From Micromonospora musae (lineage in GTDB: Bacteria > Actinomycetota > Actinomycetes > Mycobacteriales > Micromonosporaceae), in contig NZ_RAZT01000001.1 in NCBI RefSeq assembly GCF_003626635.1, positions 248,001 to 312,000 on the forward strand: a stretch of DNA of 64,000 bases. Direction: 5' to 3'. This document shows positions 27,622-36,612 of the stretch, piece by piece (within the stretch, counting starts at the first letter, position 1; the number at the start of each line of letters is the position of its first letter). Below the pieces are notes generated by a model. It saw only the letters and a list, made by a program, of their open reading frames with translations, searched no databases and was not told the DNA's origin. Made by a program: the position numbers and the translations under genes.

Positions 27622-28326
27622 TCAGCCGTACTGCTGGACGATGTCCGCCGCCTGGTCCTCCCACTGCGCGTACGCGAACGGGTAGGCCGAGACCTGGACG
27701 GTCTGCGCGGCCTGGGTCAGCGGCAGGTTCTGCCACCCGTCCACGTTCTTCAGCGCGGTGAAGAACGCCGTCGCCGCGTAGTCCGGGTCGGTGATCTGGT
27801 CGGGGGTGCCCCAACCGGACGACGGGCGCTGCTGGAACAGGCCCTGCGAGTCGTGGTCGTTGTACGCGCCGAGGTGGCCGAGGTTGTACAGCTTCGACTC
27901 CTGCAGCGATGTCGCGACGCCGATCACCGCACCACGCTCACCGACACCGCTCTTCTTGGCGGCCTTGATGATCGCCTTGGCGTTGTCGAGCTGCGCGTCG
28001 TCCAGGGGGATACGCGACTGAGCGCCCTGGACGCCGTACGGCACCAGCTCGTCGCGGCTCGGGTGCCCGGCGGGCAGCCTGCCGTCGCGGGAGCCGGTGG
28101 TCAGGCCGGACTCGGTGCCGCCGTGCCCATCCGTGCCGTTCGTGCCGGTGGCGTAGTCGATGGCGGCGATGGCAGCCTCGTGGGGCCCGATGGTGACGGG
28201 GGCGGCGACCGCGGTCGGCCCGACCGCGAGGCCGCCGAGGACGGCGATGCCTGCCACGCTCAGCGCGGCCTTCTGATGAGAGTCCTTCGCGATGGCCGGG
28301 AGCCATCGAGTGAAGTCGAACTTCAC
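27622..28326 (-). CDS. Secreted lysozyme/transglycosylase-like protein, paralogue 2
   Basis: 234 aa. The N-terminus KFDFTRWLPAIAKDSHQK then AALSVAGIAVLGGLAVG is an export signal with a long n-region. A Gly/Thr/Asp-rich linker of about 45 residues precedes the same domain as paralogue 1: IGVATSLQESKLYNLGHLG, QGLFQQRPSSGWG, ITDPDYAATAFF. GTG 28326 is preferred (GAAAGGG six to eight bases upstream); an ATG at 28347 would add seven residues. It probably acts on the cell wall. Same orientation as paralogue 1 but with its own leader and terminator. Confidence 0.75.
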   Translation of the reverse strand: MKFDFTRWLPAIAKDSHQKAALSVAGIAVLGGLAVGPTAVAAPVTIGPHEAAIAAIDYATGTNGTDGHGGTESGLTTGSRDGRLPAGHPSRDELVPYGVQGAQSRIPLDDAQLDNAKAIIKAAKKSGVGERGAVIGVATSLQESKLYNLGHLGAYNDHDSQGLFQQRPSSGWGTPDQITDPDYAATAFFTALKNVDGWQNLPLTQAAQTVQVSAYPFAYAQWEDQAADIVQQYG

Positions 28327-28913
28327 GATGGTTGCCCTTTCGATCATGCGAAGCGCTCCGGGGTGAGCACTCCTTGGGGGATGTCCGCACCGGAAGTGGT
28401 TTCGGCTCGGGCGGTACGGGGGACACAACCAGGTTGGCGTGTCGGTCATTCCGGATACGCCCCTGCCGAGGGTGGCTGCGGAACTCGTCACCCCGCGGAA
28501 TACCGACAGCCCGCTCGGTCGACGGACGGACGGCGCGCGGGGGCGAGATCGATCCAGCGACCGCGATCACCACGGCCGCGGTGATCGGGACGCCTCGCGG
28601 TGTGCTCGGGCAGGGCGGCGCTGGACCGCTCACAGGCGACGTTCGCGGGGATACGCGCCACGCGGGCGCCGACCGCGCGGCCGGGCCCCGGGTGCACGAG
28701 GTCGGCCCGCGGACGCAAGGTCAACCCGGAGAGGCGAGATCGGCCCGCGGACGCAAGCCGCGCCGGGGACGCAAGGTCACCCCGGGTGCACGAGGTCGGC
28801 CCGGGGACGCGGGTTCGGTCACCGCCCCGGAGCTACGGCGCCCGCTCGACCTGATCGTCAGCGGCCGCCCGGCGCGACAGGGTCCGCGCGGTGCCTCTCG
28901 GCGGGGCCGGCGG
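28327..28913. other. Gene-free interval with degenerate direct repeats
   Basis: 587 bp between the second lysozyme-like gene start and the MBL gene stop. It holds the promoter and leader of the former, then a stretch of degenerate repeats (28697-28816). Long frames exist but their products are Arg/Gly-rich with no protein character. Confidence 0.55.
28697..28816. repeat. Degenerate direct repeats, unit near cgaggtcggcccgcggacgc
   Basis: Copies start at 28697 (cgaggtcggcccgcggacgc), 28735 (cgagatcggcccgcggacgc), 28761 (shortened: cgccggggacgcaaggtca) and 28791 (cgaggtcggcccggggacgc). Spacing is irregular at about 26-38 bp. Spacers differ but often start with aag. This is not a CRISPR: the repeats are diverged and spacers are too short. 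Confidence 0.6.
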
Positions 28914-29543
28914 TCAGTGGCCCCGGGCGATCCACTCGTCGAGGTGCGGCGCCTCGGCGCCGACAGTCGTGTCGGCGCCATGTCCGGTGTGCACCACCGT
29001 CTCCGGCGGCAGGGTGAGCAGCCGAGTCCGGATCGACTCGATGATGAGGTCGAAGTCGCTGTAGGAGCGGCCGGTGGCACCCGGCCCACCGGCGAAGAGC
29101 GTGTCGCCGGTGAAGACCGCACCCAGTTCGGGTGCGTGGAAACTGCACGCGCCCGGACTGTGCCCCGGAGTGTGCAGCACCGTCAGCGCGGCACCACCCA
29201 CCTCGATGCGCTCTCCGTGCCGCAGTTCGCCACCGGGCGGCAGATCCGGGTGGGTCAGGTCCCAGAGGACCCGGTCGTCGGGGTGCAGCAACACCGGCGC
29301 GCCGGTGGCCCGGGCCAGTGCCGGAGCGACCCGGACGTGGTCGTCGTGGGCGTGGGTGGCGAGGATCGCCCGAACCCGACGCTCCCCCACCAGCCGCAGG
29401 ATCGCCTCCACGTCGTGCGGCGCGTCCAGCACGACGCACTCGGTGTCGTCCCCGAGCACCCACACGTTGTTGTCCACGTCGAACGTCTGCCCGTCCAAGG
29501 TGAACGTGCCGGTGGTGACCGTGTGATCGAGCCGGGCCGTCAC
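28914..29543 (-). CDS. MBL-fold hydrolase linked to mycothiol-dependent formaldehyde oxidation
   Basis: 209 aa. The Zn-binding motif ATHAHDDHV (H-x-H-x-D-H, residues about 62-70), then HTPGHSPG and [10 protein letters not shown], as in glyoxalase II-type enzymes. GTG 29543 overlaps the stop of the mycothiol dehydrogenase gene (ccgtgacg), so it is coupled. In actinobacteria this partner commonly follows mscR (Rv2259-Rv2260 order in M. tuberculosis) and probably hydrolyses S-formylmycothiol to formate. That specific reaction is inferred, not shown. Confidence 0.85.
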   Translation of the reverse strand: MTARLDHTVTTGTFTLDGQTFDVDNNVWVLGDDTECVVLDAPHDVEAILRLVGERRVRAILATHAHDDHVRVAPALARATGAPVLLHPDDRVLWDLTHPDLPPGGELRHGERIEVGGAALTVLHTPGHSPGACSFHAPELGAVFTGDTLFAGGPGATGRSYSDFDLIIESIRTRLLTLPPETVVHTGHGADTTVGAEAPHLDEWIARGH

Positions 29544-30628
29544 GGCAGGACCACCACCGAGCGCAGCACGTCACCGTGGTGCATCCGCTCGAACGCCTGC
29601 TCCACCTGGTCTAGGGCGATCTCCTCGGTGACGAACGCGTCGAGGTCGAGGCGCCCCTGCAGGTAGAGCTCGGTCAGCATGGGGAAGTCGCGGCTGGGCA
29701 GGCAGTCGCCGTACCAGCTGGACTTGAGCGCGCCGCCCCGGCCGAAGACGTCGAGCAGCGGCACCTCGAGGGTCATCTCCGGGGTCGGTACGCCGACCAG
29801 CACCACCGTGCCGGCGAGGTCGCGACCGTAGAACGCCTGCTTCCAGGTCTCCGGGCGGCCCACCGCGTCGATCACCACGTCGGCGCCGAAGCCGCCGGTG
29901 GCAGCGCGGATCGCCTCGACCGGGTCCTGCGCGCTGGCGTCGACGGTGTGCGTGGCGCCGAACTTGCGTGCCCAGTCGAGCTTGCGGGCGTCGGTGTCGA
30001 TGGCGATGATCGTCGTCGCGCCGGCCAGCGCCGCGCCGGCGACCGCAGCGTCGCCGACGCCGCCGCAGCCGATCACCGCCACCGCGTCGCCCCGGGTGAC
30101 CCCGCCGGTGTTCATGGCCGCGCCGAGGCCGGCCATGACCCCACAGCCGAGCAGTCCCACGGCGGCCGGACGCGCTGCCGGGTCGACCTTGGTGCACTGT
30201 CCGGCGTGCACCAACGTCTTCTCCGCGAACGCGCCGATGCCCAGGGCCGGGCTGAGCACGGTGCCATCGGTGAGGGTCATCTTCTGCGACGCGTTGTGGG
30301 TGGCGAAGCAGTACCAGGGGCGGCCGCGGCGGCAGGCGCGGCAGACACCGCAGACCGCGCGCCAGTTCAGGATGACGAAGTCACCGGGCTCGACTCCGGT
30401 GACGCCCTCGCCGACCTCCTCGACGATGCCGGCCGCCTCGTGCCCGAGCAGGAACGGGTAGTCGTCGTTGATGCCGCCCTCGCGGTAGTGCAGGTCGGTG
30501 TGGCAGACCCCGCAGGACTGGATCCGGACGATCGCCTCACCGGGCCCCGGGTCCGGCACCACGATCGTGGTGACCTCGACCGGCGCGCCCTTGCTGCGGG
30601 AGATGACTCCCCGGACCTCCTGGCTCAC
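29540..30628 (-). CDS. mscR: S-(hydroxymethyl)mycothiol dehydrogenase / S-nitrosomycothiol reductase
   Basis: 362 aa zinc alcohol dehydrogenase. Catalytic Zn ligands are in [15 protein letters not shown] and GHEAAG. Structural Zn Cys occur in [15 protein letters not shown]. The NAD motif [13 protein letters not shown] matches the class III family. The middle domain ([16 protein letters not shown]) is the variant typical of mycothiol-dependent rather than glutathione-dependent formaldehyde dehydrogenase. It removes formaldehyde as the mycothiol adduct. GTG 30628 with AGGAGGAAGAGC. Formate produced downstream could feed the formate dehydrogenase of this window. Confidence 0.92.
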   Translation of the reverse strand: MSQEVRGVISRSKGAPVEVTTIVVPDPGPGEAIVRIQSCGVCHTDLHYREGGINDDYPFLLGHEAAGIVEEVGEGVTGVEPGDFVILNWRAVCGVCRACRRGRPWYCFATHNASQKMTLTDGTVLSPALGIGAFAEKTLVHAGQCTKVDPAARPAAVGLLGCGVMAGLGAAMNTGGVTRGDAVAVIGCGGVGDAAVAGAALAGATTIIAIDTDARKLDWARKFGATHTVDASAQDPVEAIRAATGGFGADVVIDAVGRPETWKQAFYGRDLAGTVVLVGVPTPEMTLEVPLLDVFGRGGALKSSWYGDCLPSRDFPMLTELYLQGRLDLDAFVTEEIALDQVEQAFERMHHGDVLRSVVVLP

Positions 30629-30966
30629 GCTCTTCCTCCTGGTCGCGGCGGTGGTGGGGGCCGCAGAGCGCGACACGGTGGACGGGCCCGGCTCCCGGCC
30701 CGGCACGCACCGCGGCCGGTCTGCGGGGGCACCGGCGGTCGATACCCGGTGAACCTATCGCGGTCTTCCCGTTCGGCCTAGGGGTCGTACCCGGGCGTAC
30801 CGGGCGGCCGTTCAGCCCGGCGGGCGCGGCGGGTGTGCCGGCGGTTCGGGACCCTCGCCGCCGGACGGGGTGGGATCGACCGCGCCGCCGGACGAGGCCG
30901 TCAGGTTAGCCCGCCCGATCGCAGGGTAGGCGGTGGCACGATCCGGCCCTCACCGCAGGAGTGATC
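30629..30966. other. Gene-free interval with divergent promoters
   Basis: 338 bp between mscR and the DoxX-like gene. An open frame on the minus strand near 30812-30945 (GC-rich Pro/Gly) lacks a start codon and is not counted. No hairpin or repeat stands out. Confidence 0.5.
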
Positions 30967-31389
30967 ATGAAGCTGGTTCACTTGCCGCTACGCGCCGCGA
31001 TCGGCGTGTTCATGCTCAACTCGGGGCTGACGAAGCGGGGCATGGAGGGAGAGGCGGCGCAGGCGACGCATGCCATGGCCGTCGGCGCCATTCCGCAACT
31101 GCGGCAGATTCCGCCGAACCGGTTCGCGAAGCTGCTCTCGTACAGCGAGGCGACGCTGGGGACCGCACTGCTCGCCCCGTTCGTCCCGTCGGCGCTGGTC
31201 GGGCTCGGGCTCGCCGCCTTCGGCGCCGGGCTCGTGCAGCTCTACCTGAAGACACCCGGGCTACGGCAGCCGGGCAGCATGCGTCCCACCGAGGCCGGCA
31301 CGCCGATCGCCAAGGATTTCTGGCTGGTCGGTGCGGGCCTGACCCTCGTCCTCGACGACCTCACTCATCGCAAGAGGCTGGGCCGCTGA
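30967..31389 (+). CDS. DoxX-like small membrane protein
   Basis: 140 aa. Hydrophobic helices at about 5-20, 55-75, 78-95 and 118-132, with the LNSGLTKRGMEG loop after the first helix. The layout is that of DoxX/SURF4-type quinone-linked membrane proteins, but identity cannot be confirmed by eye. ATG 30967 has AGGAG five bases upstream; a GTG at 30961 is in frame and two codons longer. Confidence 0.6.
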   Translation: MKLVHLPLRAAIGVFMLNSGLTKRGMEGEAAQATHAMAVGAIPQLRQIPPNRFAKLLSYSEATLGTALLAPFVPSALVGLGLAAFGAGLVQLYLKTPGLRQPGSMRPTEAGTPIAKDFWLVGAGLTLVLDDLTHRKRLGR

Positions 31390-31434
31390 GGACTCCCGCC
31401 GCGGCTCCCGTCGGACCGCGAGGACAGGGACCGG

Positions 31435-32745
31435 TCACTCCCCCGCCGCGACCGCCACGGCGGGGTCGCGACGCGCGGCCGCTTCGGTGGCGAGTCGACG
31501 GCGGGTCGCGTTGCGGTGCCGGAACACCTGTACCGCGCCGAACGACCAGAGCAGGTACTGCAGCGCGAAGGCCCACCGGAACGCCGTGAGGTCGGGGCTG
31601 TCGAGCCCGGCCGGGGTGGCGAGGTCGAGCACCACTCCGACGGCGAGCACCAGCACGATCGACGCGACGAAGCCGCCGACGTTGACGATGCCGGTGGCGC
31701 TGCCGATGCGGCTGACCGGATTGAACGTGCGCGCGTAGTCGAAGCCGATGATCGAGGCGGGACCGTTGAGCGCCAGCACCAGCACCAGCGCCACCAGCAG
31801 CCAGTGCGGCGCCGGCCCGGGCCAGGCGAGCACCACGGCCCAGGCCGTCGCGGTCGCGCCCACGACGGCGAAGACCAGCACCGAGCGACGGTACGGGTGC
31901 CGGGCGCACAGCTGCGCGAGCACCGGCCCGACCAGCAGGCCGGCCACCGTCATCAGGGTGAGCAGAGAGGCCGCCGTGGTGGGTGTCAGGCCCTGCCCCT
32001 GAACCAGGAACGGGTAGCCCCAGAGCAGCGCGAAGACCGAGCCGGAGAACTGGGTGACGAAGTGCGTCCAGAGTCCGAGCCGGGTGCCGGGCTGGGCCCA
32101 GGCGGCGGCGAGCTCCCGGCGGACGTCGGCGAGTCGGGGCGGCGGACCGGCGAGGCTGTCCCGGTGCGGCGTGTCCCGTACGGCGACGAGCACCAGGAAC
32201 ACGACGCTGGTGCCGAGCGCCGCGGCGACGAGGAAGGCCGGGGTCCAGCCGAAGTGGTGCAGCAGCGCCACCAGCGGCACGGCGCCGAGGACGGCGCCGA
32301 GCTGCCCGAAGGTGCCGGTGAGCTGCACGATGAGCGGGTTGGTGCGGCCGGGGAACCAGAAGGTCACCAGGCGCAGCACGCTGATGAACGTCATGGCGTC
32401 GCCGAGGCCGACGAGGACCCGGGCGGCCACGGCGAGGCGTACGTCGGTGGCGAGGGCGAAGCAGAGCTGCCCGGCGACCATCAGCGCGCCGCCGGTGACC
32501 AGCAGCTTGCGTGAGCCGAAGCGGTCGAGGAGGACCCCGACCGGAACCTGCATCGCGGCGTAGACGGCGAGTTGGGCGACGGAGAAGGTCGCCAACGCGG
32601 AGGCGTTGATGTCGAAGCGGTGGGCGGCGTCGACCCCGGTGACGCCGAGGGAGCTGCGGTGGAAGACCGCGGCGACGTACGCGGCGAGGGCCACGCCCCA
32701 GACCAGTACGGCCGTCCGGCGGCGGGCGGGAACGGCGGCGCTCAC
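31435..32745 (-). CDS. MFS transporter
   Basis: 436 aa, 12 predicted membrane helices. Motif A (GVLLDRFGSRK) follows TM2, and FWFPGRTNP lies between TM4 and TM5. The ACS/NNP-like layout (LVGLGDAMTFISVLRLVTFW) suggests an organic anion or sugar-acid importer; substrate unknown. GTG 32745 overlaps the stop of a possible 51-aa open frame upstream. It converges with the DoxX-like gene. Confidence 0.88.
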   Translation of the reverse strand: MSAAVPARRRTAVLVWGVALAAYVAAVFHRSSLGVTGVDAAHRFDINASALATFSVAQLAVYAAMQVPVGVLLDRFGSRKLLVTGGALMVAGQLCFALATDVRLAVAARVLVGLGDAMTFISVLRLVTFWFPGRTNPLIVQLTGTFGQLGAVLGAVPLVALLHHFGWTPAFLVAAALGTSVVFLVLVAVRDTPHRDSLAGPPPRLADVRRELAAAWAQPGTRLGLWTHFVTQFSGSVFALLWGYPFLVQGQGLTPTTAASLLTLMTVAGLLVGPVLAQLCARHPYRRSVLVFAVVGATATAWAVVLAWPGPAPHWLLVALVLVLALNGPASIIGFDYARTFNPVSRIGSATGIVNVGGFVASIVLVLAVGVVLDLATPAGLDSPDLTAFRWAFALQYLLWSFGAVQVFRHRNATRRRLATEAAARRDPAVAVAAGE

Positions 32746-32897
32746 CGCGGTGTCCGCGGCACGGCGGCCGGGTCGACGTCGGTGGCCGGGGCGGCCCGTC
32801 GGTGTCCGGAAGCCCAACGGGCGCCGTCGGCCGCGGTGCCGGCGCGGCGCTCCCGGGTCCGCTCGGCGAGGTGCGGCTCGGCGGAGGGACACTTCAT
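32742..32897 (-). CDS. Possible 51-aa leader peptide coupled to the MFS gene
   Basis: ATG 32897 has GAGG about nine bases upstream, and its TGA overlaps the GTG of the MFS gene (gtga). The peptide is basic and Pro/Ala/Arg-rich with no domain. The coupling could be chance in such GC-rich DNA. Confidence 0.25.
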   Translation of the reverse strand: MKCPSAEPHLAERTRERRAGTAADGARWASGHRRAAPATDVDPAAVPRTPR

Positions 32898-33015
32898 GTG
32901 CCCATCCTCGGCCGGGCTCCGGGCCTGCCCGGGCCCGGTCGGCGGCAACGTGGCGTGCACCACCGGCCGTCCCGGACCGCGGTCGCCCGGTGTGGTGGAA
33001 ACGATCCGGAGATGC

Positions 33016-33048
33016 GGGTGGGGCAGCCCGTGACGGACTGCCCCACCC
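33016..33048 (-). terminator. Hairpin terminator after the CocE/NonD peptidase gene
   Basis: gggtggggcag (33016-33026) pairs exactly with ctgccccaccc (33038-33048), 11-nt loop, 48 bp past the stop on the minus strand. The rest of the 350-bp gap 32746-33095 shows only the possible small frame listed separately. Confidence 0.7.
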
Positions 33049-33095
33049 TGGTCGGTACCTCCGGTCGCCGGATCGTCGTCCGGCCGCCGGTCGGC

Positions 33096-34976
33096 TCAGA
33101 AGCCGAGCACGCCCCGCCCGCCGACGACGGGCAGCCGCAGTTCGCTGTCGTTCGGCGCGACCCGCAGCTTCGTGCCGCCATTCGGCAGCAGGGTGTACTC
33201 CTGGTCGCTGGAGAAGACGACCACGCCGATGCGGTGACCCGCCGGGAAGATGTAGTCCTTCGGCTCCAGGGTCCACCGGAGGTCGTACAGCTTGCCCTGC
33301 TTGAGCGGCTCGGTGCGGGCCGCGCTCTTGCGGTTCTGCGGGTCCATCCAGCCCCGGGTCACCACGGTCGGCGCGGCGGTCGAGCCGGCCGGACCGTAGT
33401 CGACCAGGTAGGTGGTGAGGTTCGCGTCCGGCTTGTTGTCGATCGCCATCCGCAGCCGCATCTCCGGTCGGCCGGAGATGCGGACATCCTCATCGAGCGC
33501 CGGGGAGAGGTACGCGAGGCGGTTCGGGCTCGCGGTGTCCGGACCGGCCACCAGGGTGTCCGGGTGAATGGTGCGGCCCTCGTCGACGAAGCGCTGCTCG
33601 ACCTTGCCCTTCGGCTGCCTGCCCGTGGTGAGCGTGCCGGGCGCGGTGGCGTCGGTGGCGGCGAGCTTCACCGCGACCTCGCGGGCGGCCGGGTCGGGCC
33701 AGTTGGCGTACGTGGTGTAGACCCGGTCCTCCCGCTGCAACACCGCGGTCGGCTCGTCCATGATCCCGTTGCGGACGTTCCACAGCCAGTAGTCGAACCA
33801 GCGGTTCTCGGTCTGCTTGTACGTCCAGGTGCGGCCGTCGGGCAGGGTCACCGACGCGTTGCTGCCGGGGCCGCCGTGCCCGCCCTGGTGCAGCCAGATC
33901 TTGCGCGGGACGTCGCGCTTGGCCAGCTGGTCCCACCAGCCGGCGAAGTGCTCGGTCTTCACGTTCCAGTCGTTGAGCCCGTGCACGACGAAGACGCTGG
34001 CCTGCACGTTGCGCGCGTCGAGGTAGTCGCGGTCCGACCAGAACTTGGTGTAGTCGCCGGTTACCCGGTCCTGCTCCTCGGTGAGCTTCGCGATCTCGTC
34101 GGCGCACTGTCCCTCGGCGCGGGTCTGCCCGGCCGTGAACTGGGCGAGGATGTCGGTGTCCTCGCCCTGGTAGGTGCCGGGCGCGACGACCAGGCCGTTG
34201 GCCCGGTAGTAGTCGTACCAGCTGCTGATGGCGGAGACCGGCACGATGGTCTTGAGGCCCTTGACCCCGGTCGTGGCGACCTGGTTGGGCAGGGTGCCGT
34301 TGTAGGAGACGCCGGTCATGCCGACCGCGCCGGTGGTCCAACCGGCGGTGACCGGGGCGCCGCTCGCGTCGTACCCCTTGGCCCGTCCGTTCAGCCAGTC
34401 GATGACCGCCTTGGTGCCGAGCGTCTCGGCCTGGTCGCCGCTGGTCGGGCAACCGTCGGAGTCGGCGGTGCCGACGCTCTGGCCGAGCACGACGGCGTAG
34501 CCACGGGGCACGTAGTAGTCGTCGAGCGAGCCGGGCAGGTTCGCCTTCGCCTCCGCGCGCTGGACGCCCAGGTCGAGCGCACGCAGGCCGGAGCGGTGGG
34601 TCTGGCCGTTCTGCGGCAGGTCGTCGACGAGCACGCTCGGGTACGGCACGTCGCCCCAGGTGTCCTTACGGTACGGGCTGTGCTCGAAGATGACCGGGAC
34701 CTTCATCCCCTGGGTGGCGGTCTCCCGGGGCCGGGAGATGTCGATCGCCACCCGGTCGCGGTGCCCGTCGTGGTCGGTGTCGACCGGGGTCTGCACGTAC
34801 ACCCGCTCCTCGATCGCGTCGGCGAGCGAGAAGACGGGCTGGGTCATGCCGTCACTGACGACGATGCCGGGCGGCGGGGTGGTGGGCCGCGCCGCGGCGC
34901 TCGCCGGGGCGGCGCTCAGGAGCAGCGCGCCGGACACGCCGACGCCGAGTAGCAGTAAATGGGGAGATCGACGCAC
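33096..34976 (-). CDS. Secreted CocE/NonD-family hydrolase (Xaa-Pro dipeptidyl-peptidase type)
   Basis: 626 aa. Signal peptide (LLLLGVGVSGALLLSAAPASA, cut near residue 28). The alpha/beta hydrolase nucleophile is Ser224 in GVSYNG. The remaining triad probably lies in VHGLNDWNVK (Asp) and HQGGHGG (His). The C-terminal half is the jelly-roll PepX_C domain (DEDVRISGRPEMRLRM, AGHRIGVVVFSSD). It should cleave dipeptides after Pro, or an acyl/ester bond, outside the cell. GTG 34976 with GAAGGAG. Single gene with its own terminator. Confidence 0.9.
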   Translation of the reverse strand: MRRSPHLLLLGVGVSGALLLSAAPASAAARPTTPPPGIVVSDGMTQPVFSLADAIEERVYVQTPVDTDHDGHRDRVAIDISRPRETATQGMKVPVIFEHSPYRKDTWGDVPYPSVLVDDLPQNGQTHRSGLRALDLGVQRAEAKANLPGSLDDYYVPRGYAVVLGQSVGTADSDGCPTSGDQAETLGTKAVIDWLNGRAKGYDASGAPVTAGWTTGAVGMTGVSYNGTLPNQVATTGVKGLKTIVPVSAISSWYDYYRANGLVVAPGTYQGEDTDILAQFTAGQTRAEGQCADEIAKLTEEQDRVTGDYTKFWSDRDYLDARNVQASVFVVHGLNDWNVKTEHFAGWWDQLAKRDVPRKIWLHQGGHGGPGSNASVTLPDGRTWTYKQTENRWFDYWLWNVRNGIMDEPTAVLQREDRVYTTYANWPDPAAREVAVKLAATDATAPGTLTTGRQPKGKVEQRFVDEGRTIHPDTLVAGPDTASPNRLAYLSPALDEDVRISGRPEMRLRMAIDNKPDANLTTYLVDYGPAGSTAAPTVVTRGWMDPQNRKSAARTEPLKQGKLYDLRWTLEPKDYIFPAGHRIGVVVFSSDQEYTLLPNGGTKLRVAPNDSELRLPVVGGRGVLGF

Positions 34977-35330
34977 TCGCGTCTCCTTCGGTCGGGCTGA
35001 CGGCCGGGTTCGGCCAGGGGTGGATGCCGAAGATCCATTCACCCCCATGCTAGGTACGGTCGGCGCTCCCGTCGATGACCATCAATCAGCCGAAATCGGT
35101 TCCACCCGGGCAGGCCGGTGCGGTGCGGCAGCCCGTCGAGGTCCACTTCGCACCACCTCCGGTCCGGCCGAGCCGGGCGAGGCATAATCGGGTCCACGCC
35201 ACGGCCGGTCAGCACGTCACCGCCGAGCCGGCGGAGCGTGTCGTCGCCGGCGCGGCAGGGACGCGAACCTGGCCCGCGCCGACGGGACTGCTCGCTATCG
35301 TGTGGACGACGGCCGGCCCGAGGAGCGCGT
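34977..35330. other. Gene-free divergent promoter interval
   Basis: 354 bp between the secreted peptidase and ltrA starts. A box gcataatcgg near 35190 resembles a -10 element on the plus strand. No clear operator palindrome was found. Confidence 0.45.
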
Positions 35331-36536
35331 GTGACCCAGACCCGCTCCGCACGCCCGTGGTACCGGCGGATGACGGGGCGGCGACGGGACGAGCCGCACC
35401 GCACCTCGACGCCGCTGGAGCTCTTCTTCGACCTCTGCTTCGTGGTGGCGGTGGCGCAGGCCGCCGACAACCTGCACCACGCCCTGTCGGAGGGGCACAT
35501 CGGCCTCGCGGCCGGGCACTACTTCATGGTCTTCTTCGCCATCTGGTGGGCGTGGATGAACTTCACCTGGTTCGCCTCCGCGTACGACACCGACGACGAC
35601 GTCTACCGGATCACGACGTTGGTGGAGATCGCCGGCGCGTTGATCCTGGCGTCGGGGGTGCCGCGGGCGTTCACCGAGGGCGACTTCGCCACCATCACGT
35701 TCGGATACGTGGTGATGCGGCTCGCCACGATCGTGCACTGGTCCCGGGCCGCGGCCGGCGACCCGGCGCACCGTCCCGCCGCCCTCCGGTACGCCGGCGG
35801 CGTGTTCGTGGTGCAGCTCGGCTGGCTGCTGCGGCTGATGCTGCCCGACAGCTGGCAGATCGCCGCCTTCCTGGTGCTGGTCATCGCCGAACTGCTGGTG
35901 CCGGCGTTGGCGGAGCGGCCGGGAATGACCCCCTGGCATCCGCGGCACATCGTCGAGCGGTACGGCCTGTTCACCCTGATCGTGCTCGGCGAGGTGGTGC
36001 TGGTGACCTCCGTGGCGATCCAGACCGGGATCGACGCCGGCGAACATCAACTCTGGTCCCTCGCCGCAGCCGGCACGGTGATCGTGTTCGCGCTCTGGTG
36101 GCTCTACTTCGACCGGCCGGTGGAGATGCCGGACCAACTGCGCCAGGCACTGTTCTGGGGATACGGCCACTACCTGATCTTCGCCTCGGTCGCCGCGGTC
36201 GGCGCCGGCCTGGCGGTGGAGGTGGACCACGAAAGCGACAATCCGCACATCTCCCAGCTGACCGCCGGGTACGCGGTGGCCATGCCGGTGGCGGTCTACG
36301 TGATGACCCTCTGGGCACTGCACGTGCGCCGCCGACAGCACCGCTGGCTGACCGCCACCTTCCTGGCGACGGCCGCCCTGGTGCTGCTCACCCCGCTCGG
36401 GCCGGCACCGGCGCACTTCGTGGCGGTCCTGCTCTTCTGCCTGGTGGTGGTCACCGTGCTGGTCCGGCGGCTGAGCACGGCGCCGGAGAGCACCGCCCCG
36501 GACGCCGCCGCCGGTCCGGCCGGCGTTCACGGGTGA
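35331..36536 (+). CDS. ltrA: Low temperature requirement protein A (LtrA) family membrane protein
   Basis: 401 aa, about 10-11 hydrophobic segments. Family markers: TPLELFFDLCFVVAVAQAADNLH near the N-terminus (the ELFFDLxFV signature), WWAWMNFTWFASAYD, and ERYGLFTLIVLGE (the GEx motif). First described in Listeria as required for cold growth; biochemical role unknown. GTG 35331 with GAGGAGCGC. Confidence 0.9.
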   Translation: MTQTRSARPWYRRMTGRRRDEPHRTSTPLELFFDLCFVVAVAQAADNLHHALSEGHIGLAAGHYFMVFFAIWWAWMNFTWFASAYDTDDDVYRITTLVEIAGALILASGVPRAFTEGDFATITFGYVVMRLATIVHWSRAAAGDPAHRPAALRYAGGVFVVQLGWLLRLMLPDSWQIAAFLVLVIAELLVPALAERPGMTPWHPRHIVERYGLFTLIVLGEVVLVTSVAIQTGIDAGEHQLWSLAAAGTVIVFALWWLYFDRPVEMPDQLRQALFWGYGHYLIFASVAAVGAGLAVEVDHESDNPHISQLTAGYAVAMPVAVYVMTLWALHVRRRQHRWLTATFLATAALVLLTPLGPAPAHFVAVLLFCLVVVTVLVRRLSTAPESTAPDAAAGPAGVHG

Positions 36537-36612
36537 GTCGGTCAGCCGAACGCGACGACCCGTACGCATCCGGTATGGGACACAGCCGCGCTCAAGTAGG
36601 CAGAATTGGCTC

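Noticed and set aside
28690-28820. CRISPR array
   Set aside because: Repeats are diverged, spacing is 26-38 bp with almost no spacer, and no cas genes are present.
30812-30945. Small minus-strand gene with product ending PAHPPRPPG
   Set aside because: No ATG, GTG or TTG start in frame after the upstream stop.
33016-33048. Operator for the MFS gene
   Set aside because: The 11-bp hairpin is 48 bp past the peptidase stop and far from the MFS start, so a terminator fits better.
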